This document shows, piece by piece, positions 23,801 to 34,696 of a stretch of 64,000 nucleotides of DNA. The translations under genes were made by a program, and so were the position numbers. The notes below the pieces were generated by a model that did no database searches, was not told the origin of the DNA, and worked only from the letters and a program-made list of their open reading frames with translations. The stretch spans positions 1,058,488,244 to 1,058,552,243 of the forward strand of contig OY856412.1 in assembly GCA_963693085.1 (NCBI GenBank), written 5' to 3'. Each line of letters opens with the position of its first letter. Position 1 is the stretch's first letter. Source of the DNA: Alisma plantago-aquatica. Its lineage: Eukaryota > Streptophyta > Magnoliopsida > Alismatales > Alismataceae.

Positions 23801-26198
23801 TAAAATGAGTTTAAAATCATCTAATTGGTCATTAATGAAGAAAGACATATTTTTTGACATTATAATCAGGTCTGACTCCACCTATAATTTATAAATGATT
23901 CTAGGGTTTAAATATAGTTTTATGAGAATTTATATCATATGGATAGTATTTATTCTAATTATGTGAGGCCCATAAAGGAACATTATAAATAAATTAAATA
24001 TCACCAACAAATATATCTTAAAAGTTTGATCTAAACTTTTCATGAGAAAGAGGTCATTATTCTGAGTCCAGTAGTATTTTTTGGGCATTTATAGGCCAAT
24101 GAAGCTATTTTTAAACGTATTTCTAAGGTCTGATCTAAAACTGGTGATTTAGTAGGAATTTACCTTTTAAGATTAACAGTGATTGTTGGATCTCACCCCT
24201 GGTGGCCTGGATTTGTGCTACGTTGTCCTCAGCCTTCTCTGGCTGCATGCTACCATGGGTCTTGAGCCACCGGTTTGGATTGGATGAACCAGACAACTAA
24301 TTGGCCTGGCGATCTGACTCCCCCTTCCTCTCCTCGCACGCGACCCGTATTACACAAGGGAGTCTGATGCTCCGTTCTTCCGTAAAGAAGATGTCACCAC
24401 AATGGCAGATCTCCAATGAGCAAAGGAGTGAAATCCTGGCCTCCACCTTGAGAACCCGAGCCTACTAGAGCTTCTATGCCTTTACTTCCTATGACAAGGC
24501 ACATCATCAAAGGTTGACGAGGCTCCAAGCTCGGTCTCGGTGAGCTTGCTCCCCTCCTCCGTGAACAGTGTCCTCGATGAGCAAAATCAGATGTCGATGC
24601 CCTACTTGTTGCCCGATGATGAAAGTGCAATATTTGGTGTCTGCTTGGGTGTGTCCTCGGTCACCCTAAAAGGAAAGTGAGCAATGAAGATCCACTCCGA
24701 TTATGGAGTTCCAAAGCTCCTTTTGGACGGCGGCGTGGTATGGGAATTTGGGTTCCCTTCTCCAATGATTGAACCTGAGGTCATGGGGACATCCGCAAGA
24801 CTTCCCTAAAGTCGAATCCTCTACTGGTAGGTGGTAGAGAGGCCAGTAGATGTGACTTCCAACCCGACCCACTCAGAATTAGGGTTCGTCACCAAGCTTC
24901 AACCGCTTAAAGTTCCTTCTCAATCCTCCTTTTACCTCACAGATTGTAGTGGTGATCTTCATTTCTCGATACTCTCAATCCACCTCTAAAGCTCAAACTT
25001 TGCTTGACTTGACTTCCTGTTATGAATAACGATGATAGAGAATGCAAAGAAGTAGTCGACTCGTTCTCCATCTCCCGAGAAATACTCTTCCAATACGAGA
25101 GGCCAATATGCTTAGGTTTTTGGGATGATTGTGATTTTGCAAACAAAATATCCTATGATTTCTCCACCTACATCGAATCTAGGGACACCTCACACATGTT
25201 CTGTTCCTCTCTTTACAGAGGTGAGGGACGAAGTCTCCCTCGTCAGACCAACCAGTAGCAAGCTGCCACGCAACCTGCCAAGGGAATTGGGTGCGTCACA
25301 TGGTAATTGGATCAACCATGCTCTTATGTATATTTGAATACCATGATCATAAATTACATTTAAACAACTTCAAACTCTTGTACCTCCTAGTAAAACACTC
25401 CAATTCATCTAAAATTTGAACCATGGTTTCCGCATCACCTAACCCTCTTGTTAACAAGCTGAAGCTAGAAATACAACATTTGGTCGTCTACTTTAATTCC
25501 TCAAGTAACCTCATAAATAAGTGTATAAACCTTGTACAAAAATTCAATTAATCCTCATTGATTAGATAAATCTCAAAAGGCATTTTATGATCCTAGCAAC
25601 CCCATGGTTTCATCAATTGAACCCTTGAGCCATTGTAGCTACTCAATAGACTTCTTGGTCTCATAAGTACATAAATCATTTAATCAAACCCATGTGTCCT
25701 ATTTGAATACAATTAATGTTCTAATCATCAATTGGGTATCATAATCCTAAAATTGGGGTCATCACAAGCACGACCGTGGTGGCTGAGTTGCTGAAACTTT
25801 GAGATTTTTCAATCAACCTGTAACTTTTGTGTAATTGCCAGCACAGTCGTTCCTTGGTACCACGGTCATGCTGGGGTCTTCAAGTGCTAAAATAGCTTCA
25901 AACTTCATTATCAAAGGACTTCTTTGCTTGATGTCGACTCTTAGCCATTGGGGTAGGTTGAGGGAGATCTTGGGGCCTTCTTTGGACCCCTCCATGAGTG
26001 GAGGAACCATATGACTCCTCCCTTCTCTCTCATCCATCCAAAGTATGGTCCAAGTACTTGAAAATAATGCAAAGAACGTCCATAAGCACATTTGGCAATG
26101 ATAAACATATTAGGGGAAATATCTTGTAATCTAACATGTTTAGATGTGATTTAAGTACAAAATGGCACAATATGGAGCCCTAGAATAGGGATACATCA
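20856..26198 (-). repeat. 3' LTR of E2, split by T1
   Basis: The plus strand starts TGGTGCATCC and ends GATACATCA. Removing T1 and one AGCAC copy leaves about 2.33 kb that aligns end to end with 37853-40176. The minus-strand TATA region is at 22412-22425 within a short dyad (CACCTATG/ATAGGTG). CpG motifs (GCACGGCCATGCTGG, CACGGCCGTGGTGG) lie at 22480-22760 and continue at 25768-25870 beyond the insert. Confidence 0.9.
22763..25766 (-). repeat. Solo LTR T1 with target duplication AGCAC
   Basis: A 3004-bp insert starts TGTAACATCC and ends GGTCATCACA. It is flanked on both sides by AGCAC (22758-22762 and 25767-25771) and interrupts the E2 3' LTR, as shown by the uninterrupted copy at 39659-39790. 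It has LTR-type ends, no coding domain, no PBS and no PPT, so it is a solo LTR left by LTR-LTR recombination. Orientation is tentative: TGCGGAAGCA near 22850 sits where the Tekay LTRs have GCGGAAGCA after their left end (59200), which suggests minus strand and a Tekay relationship. Confidence 0.85.
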
Positions 26199-26216
26199 CC
26201 ACCCCAAACTTAAAAC
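26199..26216 (-). other. Polypurine tract of E2
   Basis: On the minus strand GTTTTAAGTTTGGGGTGG directly precedes the LTR start TGATGTATCC. The matching tract of E1 is AAAGTTTGGGTGG before TGATGCAGCC. Confidence 0.85.
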
Positions 26217-27620
26217 ATACATGTCCTCAAGTATTCTCCAACTCAGTCTCTCTTCAAATTTTCCACAAACAAGAAATGACGAATGCAATGTAAAAGATAA
26301 TTATTGCTCAATGGGATCAAAGATGAATGAGTACATGCACTTCACCTCTCTCCTCTCCTACTTTCACAAACCAATCATGAAAAGAGCACACAACATATGA
26401 ACTTCAAATATAGCGCATAGAATACACAAGTTATCCATATTTCTTCCATCAAGTTTTGGGTAAATTGTTTCATGATGGTGTTAATCAAGGACGACTAGGA
26501 GTATTGTTTCACATTCATGCATATTTAATATTTTGTTTCAAATCACACCAAATGACCCATGTGGCTGTGGAAAGGGGAAAAATGAGATAGGTTTGATGTT
26601 TTTTAGCTCAATGGGTATGAAAAAGGAAGAAAGGATTGTGGTAAGATTTTGGAGTGCTTTTTCACACTCATCTTTTCTTTATTTGAATGCTCTTAAACAA
26701 GAGCATCCTTTTATTTTATTTTATTTCTTTTCTTTTTTTTCTTTTCTTTTTCTTTTCCCTTGGAGTATGTAGGGCATATGGTGGATAGAGTGAAGTGGGG
26801 GGATGGGGATGTGGCCACCCAAACTTTTGGAGGTGGACACGGCTGATATGTGCACTTTGGCATCCTTTCATGAGGCGGAGGGGTGAGGAAATGGTGAGTG
26901 AAAAGTCAGGTCAAAGAGGGGTCATAGGTATGATTCTCCACATAAGACATCTTGCATGAAAATTAATCCAATACTTCATCCTAGATATCACACTACATGA
27001 ATGAACAAGATGAAATTGATATATCAATCAAGTGATTCCACAAGCACTAAGCGTTCAAAGCTTGCTCAACTTCACAATTCAACCAGATCAATCACAATCA
27101 TAAGAGAGGTGATGCCCATGTAAAAAGTCAAACATTGATACCACTTAGCAATAAAGCATGATATTTCACTTGCACTTGTCAAAGGTCGTCAAATTTACTC
27201 ATAATAGTAGTGATTGGGTCAAAACATACTTTCTAGGCAAGAAATCTCAAATTTGGGCAAAATTGGCCAAAATGGTGCCAATTTGCATTAAATCACATCT
27301 AAACCTACTCTAGGGAAATTTAAAACATAAAGCAGCAAATCCTAGTTTAAAAATGCACAAGAAATTACCAAAAACTACATGAGAGTGCAATGCATGATAT
27401 GGAAGAGCAAAAAGAGAAAAAATTTTGAAAAATTACACAAAAATGCATGAAATTATACTACATGTATGCATGAATGCAAGCAAAAGAAAATCCACACTAA
27501 CTGAGTTAAAAATCAAACAAACACGATCAGGTGGAATAGGAAACTTGTCAAAATAAGCTGAAAATTGAGGGCTTACCGCCCTACCACCTCAAACTTTTGA
27601 ACCATGTTGTCCTCAGCATG
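26217..27620 (-). other. E2 3' noncoding region
   Basis: No gene is seen. This is the 3' untranslated stretch between the post-pol ORF and the PPT, collinear with 6644-8051 of E1 in reverse. It includes a strong T-rich run on the plus strand (26700-26760; purine-rich on the sense strand). The open frame at 26533-26772 is on the antisense strand across this run and has no coding look. Confidence 0.7.
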
Positions 27621-27623
27621 AAA

Positions 27624-29569
27624 CTAAAGCGTAGGAATGATAGGGTAGAAGTCAAGGCTCTGGTGGTGTGCAGTCATGTGATGGGTCAGACTGTGGAGGA
27701 GGTTGCTGGTAGTAATGGTCCCAGTAGTCTTCCTATGGAGGCGGGTATGTCTCTTGGTAGCCATAAATTGAACCCCAAAAATCCTCTCCCCATTGGGGGT
27801 TTCTTTGTGTCTGCACCTATTGGTGTAGTGGTATATGTGGTTGATTTGATGATGCATTTGCTGCTGATCCAACCACATGTCCTGTTGCATATTCTAAATC
27901 CCCTCCAACTGTGCATGGATAGATGACATGTCATATGCATTTGTCAGAGGCGGATGCGCATCAAAATCTTCCATTCTCGGTCTAGTGTGGTGTGGTTGCT
28001 CAAGTGACCGCTGCTGCTCTGGCACATTTATCTCTCCCTCTTCTTCAGGTAAGGCCACACTTGGTGCTCTGTACCCCTCTCTAGGGGTTCTTTCCTCATA
28101 ATGTGATAACAAATCTAAAAAGTCATCCACATGCCATGCATCCCTGAGAAGAAGGGCAGTGTGGTATGGGAGTTCTAGGGTGACACTAGGGTAGTCGGGT
28201 TCAAAACATAGAAAATTGTGTCATCTTTAAGGGATATCATTTGGGACCTCACAAGGTAGTTTAGATCCACATATTTGTTTCCATTTACCTTGGTAAGTCC
28301 ATTTAGAGTGCATCCCACAACCCTTGCCAAAGTGGTGACAATCCCTTCCATGATGAATGGATTTTTACTCTTGGATGGATTGTCTTCAAGTGATCAATCA
28401 CCATGGCACCAACGTTCGCAAACCCCTGACTTACAACTATGGCCATAAGAAATAAGCCTTTTTGAGAATCCTTGATTATTGTAGCGGCCAAACAAGGTGT
28501 TTGCTAGCACCTTTTGCAAGTATCTCAAGAAAGGGTTGTAGATCTTGCTCATTGTGGATTTCCCTGTAGAAAAAGTAGATTGGACCATGATCGTCTTCTA
28601 CATCTTAGAGTAATATTCTCTACCATTCTTGTCAAATCTTCCCTCATCGAATTTCTTTGCCATTTCTGGATTGGGGGCAAAGATTGCATTGATCTGAGAA
28701 GTCTTGAGGACATGTGTTGAGCAGTTCAACTTGAATCTAATAGCATCCTCTCCTTGGTACTTAACCTTCTTTAAGGTTGCGAAGAACTCATGAGTAATCT
28801 CCAAGTATGTTTCTTCAACCTTATTTAAAATCTTGTACAGCCCACAACATCATAAATGACTGTCAAATGCAAAGTTGACCGCTATGGCTTCCATTGTGGG
28901 CACACATGGATATCTGGTGGGAATCACCCTTCTTGTCATGCACTCGGGGTAGAGGGGTCTCATTGCCTCCTTTCTTACTATTCCTCTGCCATAAGTGGTT
29001 CCTTCTAGTTGCTCTCCCACCCATGTCAGTATGTCCTCCTCTAGCCTCAACAAGATGTCCACTGGTTCATCCTCCAATTCCTCACTCTCAGTGTCATCCA
29101 CCTCTTCTTCTTCATAGGTGTGTGACCCCAAACTTGTATCCAAGTTCAAGGGCACTCTTTCGTTGCTTCCACTGGGTCGGGCTGATGATGTTGAATGCCT
29201 TGCTGGCACTGGTCATGGCGGAAAGCGTGAGGAAGATGCATCATTAGTTTTCTTGGTTCTTCGCTCACGAGTCGGTGCATTGACTTCAATCGAAACTACA
29301 ATGTTTTCTAGCTCTTCTTATTCCTCCTCCTCCTCTTCCCCAAGGTTGTTATATTTTGGATCCGAGATGTGCTCACTGGAGGAAGAGTGGAGTCGAGAGG
29401 CGCTCATCGATGTCGATCGTCCAAAGAAATGTGAAATTGAGTTGGACGGTGAGGAGGCGCTGCCGTACTACTGTGAACCGGATGCCAGTTTGGATTGTCT
29501 TTTGCTTCCGGTGAGGATGTTTGTAGTTTTCTCTACTCCCCTCTTGATGGTGCTGCCCATGCCCATCAT
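27624..29569 (-). pseudogene. Env-position third ORF of E2
   Basis: The ORF behind pol starts MMGMGSTIKRG at 29569 and stays in one frame to about 28400 with a few stops, then changes frame at least twice. The N-terminal part is Ser-rich with acidic runs (EEEEVDDTESEELEDEPVD, about 29100). The core shows EGTTYGRGIVRKEAMRPLYP, THEFFATLKKVKYQGEDAIR, RYLQKVLANTLFGR and MVIDHLKTIHP. A Gln/His/Pro-rich C-terminus ends near 27624. The core belongs to the Athila ORF/plant 'transposon protein' type that is widespread in plant genomes and of unknown function. I see no convincing membrane segment, so 'env-like' refers to position only. Confidence 0.7.
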
Positions 29570-29799
29570 TCTTGCAAGATTCTTTGGTGAAAAATGGAGT
29601 TAGAACTGGAAAATTGCAGCTCCAGGCTGTAGGGGCAAAATTTGCTTGAAGGTGGAGAAATCGATGGTGATGGACGGTGTAAATCGAAGCTAGAGGTTAG
29701 GGAAATCAATTAGGGATCAAATAAAACTAAAATCCAGAGTTTGGGAGCAAGAGGAGGTGATTTGGGGATGTTGGGAACTCATCCTAGCCGCCTGGAGTC

Positions 29800-30015
29800 G
29801 CGGAACGACCGTTCTGGGAAGCAAAAATGAAATAAGGGTCGTGTTTGGTCGGGTTGAATCAGGTTATGTATGTGGTTTTTCTGTGCCAGCACGGCCGTTC
29901 TGACCAACACGACCATTCTGGTCAGCACGGTCGTGCTTCCAGTAGCCAAAACTTCAAAACAACCTATTGTTTTAATTTAACCAGCACAGCCGTTCTAGTC
30001 AGCACGGCCATGCTA
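29800..30015 (-). promoter_or_regulatory. Internal CpG motif cluster upstream of the E2 third ORF
   Basis: CGGAACGACCGTTCTGGG (about 29801), CAGCACGGCCGTTCTGACC, CACGACCATTCTGG, CAGCACGGTCGTGCTTCC and CAGCACGGCCATGCTACC (to about 30013) lie between pol and the third ORF. They are the same motif family as in U3 of this element (39490-39860). The cluster ends about 230 bp before the start codon. No clear TATA box follows. Promoter function is inferred from the repeated arrangement. Confidence 0.6.
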
Positions 30016-30414
30016 CCCTATATCAGTTCAAAATCTCCCAATTTCATCAACACTTTTAGAAACTCAACATTTAATTCTCTTGAATGGTTTTTCTTGGTGG
30101 AATATCCACCACCCTGATTGAATGTGCCTCAATCCTCAACTTGATTCTGTCTGACCTGTCATTTCATCAAAACTAAAAACAAAAACTATCAAGCACAAGT
30201 GTGTGTGTGTGTGTTTTGTGTAAAATAAAACAAAAGTATCAAAAAGTAAGGTTTGAGAATCTCAAACCACATGGGTTGCCTCCGACTAGTGCTAAATTTT
30301 ACTCCTTCAGCCAGGCTTATTGATCTTTTACTTCTTTCATTTCTTCGAGATCCTCAAGGCATCCTTTTAGTAGATTCCTTTCTCATCTGCTTCCAAGCAC
30401 ATTTCTTCATCGAA
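30016..30414 (-). other. Pol end to third-ORF spacer
   Basis: No gene is seen in this 400-bp spacer behind integrase. It contains a short GT microsatellite (30199-30214) and otherwise plain noncoding sequence. Confidence 0.6.
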
Positions 30415-33076
30415 TTATTCTTCTACAAGCATAACAATATCAAAACTTTGATTGGCCTTATCCGTGCCGACTTCAACAACTTGTTTCAATCTTTTCCCAT
30501 TGACGGCAAACTCTTTTGCACCTTCTTTCTCACATATCACAATAGCCCCGGATGGATATACTTTCTTGATAAGATAGGGACCTTCCCATCTAGACCGGAG
30601 TTTTTTGGGAAAGAACTTCATTCTTGAATTGTACAGCCATACCCATTTTCCGGGCTCAAACTCCTTATTTTTAATCATCTTATCATGAAGGAACTTGGTT
30701 CTCTCCTTATAGCTCTTGGACATGTCATACGCCTCATGGTGCATTTCCTCCAGCTCATTGAGTTGAAATTTCCTCTTCATTGTGACGTGTTCTCCATCAA
30801 GATCCATAGTCTTCAAAGCCCATAATGCCTTGTGTTGCATTTCAACCGGAAAATGGCAACTTTTTCCATAGATGATCTTGAATGGGGTAGTTCCAATTGG
30901 GGCTTTGTATGCAGTCTGGTATGCCCATAAATCTTCATTGAGATAGAGTGACCAATCTTTACGGTCCGGTCTCACTGTTTTCTCTAAGATGAGCTTTATC
31001 TCCCGATTGGCCAACTCAACTTGGCCACTAGTTTGAGGATGATATGGAGTGGATACTCGGTGGTTTAATCCATGCTTCTTGAGCAACCCTTCAAAAGTAC
31101 GGTGAATGAAGTGACTTCCCCCATCACTAATCATGTCTCTAGGGATGCCAAAACGACTAAAAATGTTTGATTTCACAAAGTCACACACCACCTTGTGGTC
31201 ATTTGTCCGGGTTGCAACAACTTCTATCCACTTTGACACGTAGTCGAAGGCGACTAAAATGTAGACATACCCAAAGGAAAGTGGGAAAGGACCCATGAAG
31301 TCAATCCCCCATACATCAAACACCTCAACCATATGAATGGGTGATAGAGGCATCATGTCCCCTTTTGAGATAGTGCCCACTTTTTGGCATTTCAAGCAAC
31401 TTTTGCAAAAATCATGTGAATCTTTGAACAAGGATGGCCAATAAAACCCACATTGAAGAACCTTTGCAGCCATGTGTTTCCCTCCAAAATGGCTTCCACA
31501 TACTCTAGAATGGCACATGCATAGGATTTCTTGTTGTTCCATTTCCAGAACACATCTCCTTATGAACTAATCGGGGCAATATTTGAAGAGGTGAGGGTCA
31601 TCCCAAGCATAATGCTTGACCATGGAAAACAGCCTTTTGCTTTCCTCCCTTGTCCATTTGCTAGGTATCCTCCCACTAGCCAAGAAATTGGCTATGTGTT
31701 GATACCATGGCCTTTGAGTGGATGAAAGAAGGAAGAGTTGTTCATGTGGCATCATTTCCTTGATTCGATTTGCATCATCAAAGGGGTAATCAATTCAGGA
31801 GAGATGGTTAGCAACACCATTTTCCACTCCCTTCTTGTCTACAATCTCCACATCGAACTCTTGAAGCAATAGAATCCATCTGATCAGCCTTGGCTTTGAG
31901 TCTTTCTTTGACATGAGGTACTTTAGTGCAGCATGGTCCGTGTATATCACTACTTTATTTTGTAAGAGATATGATCGGAATTTTTCAAGAGCAAAGATGA
32001 TAGCAAGCAACTCTTTCTCAGTCGTCGTGTAATTTCTTTGGGCTTCGTCTAAAGTCTTGCTCGCGTAGTAGATAGCATGAGGAATCCGGCCAACTCTTTG
32101 GCCCAACACAGCCCCCACTGCCATGTCAGATGCATCAGTCATAATCTCAAATGGCAAGAAGAAATTTGGGGTCTACATAATCAGAGCAGAAATGAGTCTT
32201 TCCTTTAAGTGATTGAAAGCTTCAATACACTTGTCATCAAAATGAAATTCAACATCCTTTTCAAGTAAGTGACATAGAGATCTTGAGATTTTATTGAAAT
32301 CTTTGATGAAGCAGCGATAGAAACCGGCATGTCCCAAGAAAGACCGGACATGTCTTACAGTGGAAGGAATGGTGAGAGTAGAAATGAGGCCCACTTTGGC
32401 CTTGTCAACTTCAACCCCATCCTTTGAAACCCGGTGACCCAAGACTATGCCTTCGGGTACCATGAAGTGACTCTTTTCCCAAGATAGAATGAGGCAAACC
32501 TTCACACATCTATCAAGAACAACAACCAAATTTAGCAAGCACTCATCAAATGTCTTACCAAAAATTGAGAAATCATCCATGAACACTTCCAAAGATGAAT
32601 CAAGCATATTCACAAAGATCAAGGTCACACACATCTGAAAAATAGAAGGGGCATTACACAACCCAAATGGCATTCTCCGGTAGGCAAAGGTGCCACTCGG
32701 GCAAGTGAATGTTGTCTTTTCTTGATCTGCAGGATGCACTGCAATTTGGAAATATCCAGAATATCCATCAAGGAAACAATAGAAGCTTTATCCTGCTAGC
32801 CTTTCTAGAATCTGATCAAGAAATGGGAGAGGATAGTGGTCTTTCTTGGTCTTTTCATTTAGCTATCGATAGTCAACACACATTCTCCATTTGGATTGTT
32901 CTCTTACCAGTATTAGCTCACCGTCTGCATTCTCCGCAACAGTGATCCCACCCTTTTTGGGTACAACTTGGATGGGACTCACCCATGTACTGTCAAAAAT
33001 GGGGTAGATTATCCCAGCATCAAGCAATTTCACAACTTCTTGGGTCACAACCTCTTTCAACTTTAGATTCAACCGC
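30415..33076 (-). pseudogene. pol of E2: RT, RNase H, integrase
   Basis: One frame from 33084 to 30415 has about five stops. RT: RLNLKLKEVVTQEVVKLLDA and WVSPIQVVPKKGG (about 33070-32960), PFGLCNAPSIFQ, catalytic VFMDDFSIFG (about 32575). RNase [16 protein letters not shown] and [10 protein letters not shown] (about 32150-32020), [10 protein letters not shown]. Integrase: zinc region with CHSRVCGSHFGG and CKSCLKCQK (about 31500-31390), core VWGIDFMGPFP, MISDGGSHF and TSGQVELANREIK with the three acidic residues, then a C-terminal part with KWVWLYNSRMKFFPKKLRS and RWEGPYLIKKVYPSG. There is no chromodomain, as expected for Athila. The N-terminal junction with protease is broken by solo LTR T2 and by a nonsense codon just before it (about 34700). 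Confidence 0.9.
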
Positions 33077-34691
33077 TGACGCAATTTTACTATGCGCTAA
33101 AATGCAAGTGAACGCGTCGAGTAGTACAGGTCTTTGTGAGGCCCGAGTCGAACACAGGGATACTCGGAATTGTTGGAGACTCCTACTAACTATTTGCGAT
33201 CAGCTAAGCCGAATAACAAATTTAGGGTTGTTGTTAAAAATAAAAGAAAACAAAAACAAAATAAAACAAACGATCGATTAAATGTTAATTTAATCAATTC
33301 AAAAGGGTATCTTTAGGATTGCAGTTTCACCGCGGGTTTTCATTGTATTCGATTTTGTATAATGCCTCAATCTTATCTCTCTATCCGGGTAGTGGCCTGA
33401 AAATAGAATTACCCATTGTCGTGGTGCAATTCACTACCTAGGTTTAGGTCGGTTCCACCGTCGTAGTAACCTATACCCTAAAATAGGTGCATTATGAACG
33501 ATCTCTCAGTATCCACCATTAATTTTACACCACCTTGGTCAAGGTATTTATCGATTAATGTAGATGTCGTCTCTTTTCAGCCGTTAATCCTTCTTTCAAA
33601 GTGATTAAGGGCATTAGGTTATTATTATGGTGATCAAGCATAACAATATATTGAGAAAACGAAACTATACCACGGATTTAAGAGATAAAATATGATTTAC
33701 TATTATAAAACTGTCATACAATGAATTTCCGGGATACTCTCGGTCCTAAAGATGAAGGGGATTAGCCCCGCATGTTCATCTCACACAAGTACATGGTAGA
33801 AATAGGGGAAAACATGTGAAAAACGTGGAATGAAAGGGAAAACCCCTGAACGGAGAAGAACTGGTTGATCCTTTGCCTAGAACACGTGCTCTCCCGCCTT
33901 TCGGTGGTGAAATCTGTCTTCTGTGGCGTCCAAATCAACTGGTATGAGCTTCTAGCCTCCGTTCTCCTCTCTACTGCTCCTCGGTACTCGTGCAATGGCT
34001 AATGAGATCCTCCCCTCATCTGGGCGGCTGTCATTAGGTATAACTCCCTCATTAGGTCGTTGATTAACCACGGCCGTCCAATTGGGAACAATCTGAATCA
34101 AACGCATATCTGACTATGTCGATACCATCGACGCAGGTCGATGGTATCGACCCAGTGTGGTAGCGGCAGCCCTTCTTTCTTTTTGTCTGAGTGCCTGATG
34201 TAGTCTCGATACCATCAACGCAGGTCGATGGTATCGACTTCCTGTAGGCGTCAGTTTTTGTCGTTTTGCGTCGCTATAGCCTCCGTGCGTCGATGGTATC
34301 GACTTGGTGTCGATACCATCGACTGCTTCTTCGCAAGCAACCTGAAGGTGACTCGATACCATCGACTTCCCAGTCGATAGTATCGACGCTTTGCTGCTCC
34401 TTTCAGCTGGCAACCTGTGACCAAGTCGATGGTATCGACTTCCGTCGATGGTATCGACGGAAGCAAATACTCGTTTGTCCTGAAATTCAAACATGGAACC
34501 AAATAAATTCACACAAATAATAATATTTTGACAAGTAATGCTCAAAACGATGTAATAAGGGATATTTGGCATAAAATGATAGCAAAGACCAAAATAGATG
34601 AATTATGCGATATTAACCATGAAAATGACTAATTAAAGCATCAAACACATATGAAATAGGTCTACAAATGCGACTCAAAATCATCGCATCA
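33077..34691 (-). repeat. Solo LTR T2 with target duplication ACCGC
   Basis: A 1615-bp insert starts TGACGCAATTTT and ends TCATCGCATCA, with ACCGC on both sides (33072-33076 and 34692-34696). It splits the E2 pol frame before the RT motif. The left part (33090-33180: GCAAGTGAACGCGTCGAG, then GGCCCGAGTCGAACACAGG) resembles the end block of Athila/Tat-type LTRs, as at 37990-38060, which suggests minus orientation and a gypsy origin. No coding domain or primer site is present, so it is a solo LTR. Confidence 0.85.
34110..34470. repeat. GTCGATACCATCGAC inverted-repeat cluster in T2
   Basis: About ten copies of a 15-mer occur in both orientations over 350 bp. The first pair is GTCGATACCATCGAC (34118-34132) and its exact reverse complement (34137-34151) with a 4-nt loop. 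Further pairs lie near 34205-34238, 34290-34323, 34353-34385 and 34425-34459. Variants such as TCGATAGTATCGA differ by single transitions. The cluster is confined to this LTR. Confidence 0.9.
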
Positions 34692-34696
34692 ACCGC

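Noticed and set aside
25022..25258. Open frame inside solo LTR T1
   Set aside because: Short, with overlapping frames on both strands and no recognised motif; T1 is noncoding LTR.
29118..29603. 161-codon plus-strand frame
   Set aside because: It is antisense to the third ORF of E2, which has collinear support from E1 and the family core motifs.
30199..30214. GT microsatellite
   Set aside because: Only eight repeat units in a noncoding spacer; nothing unusual.
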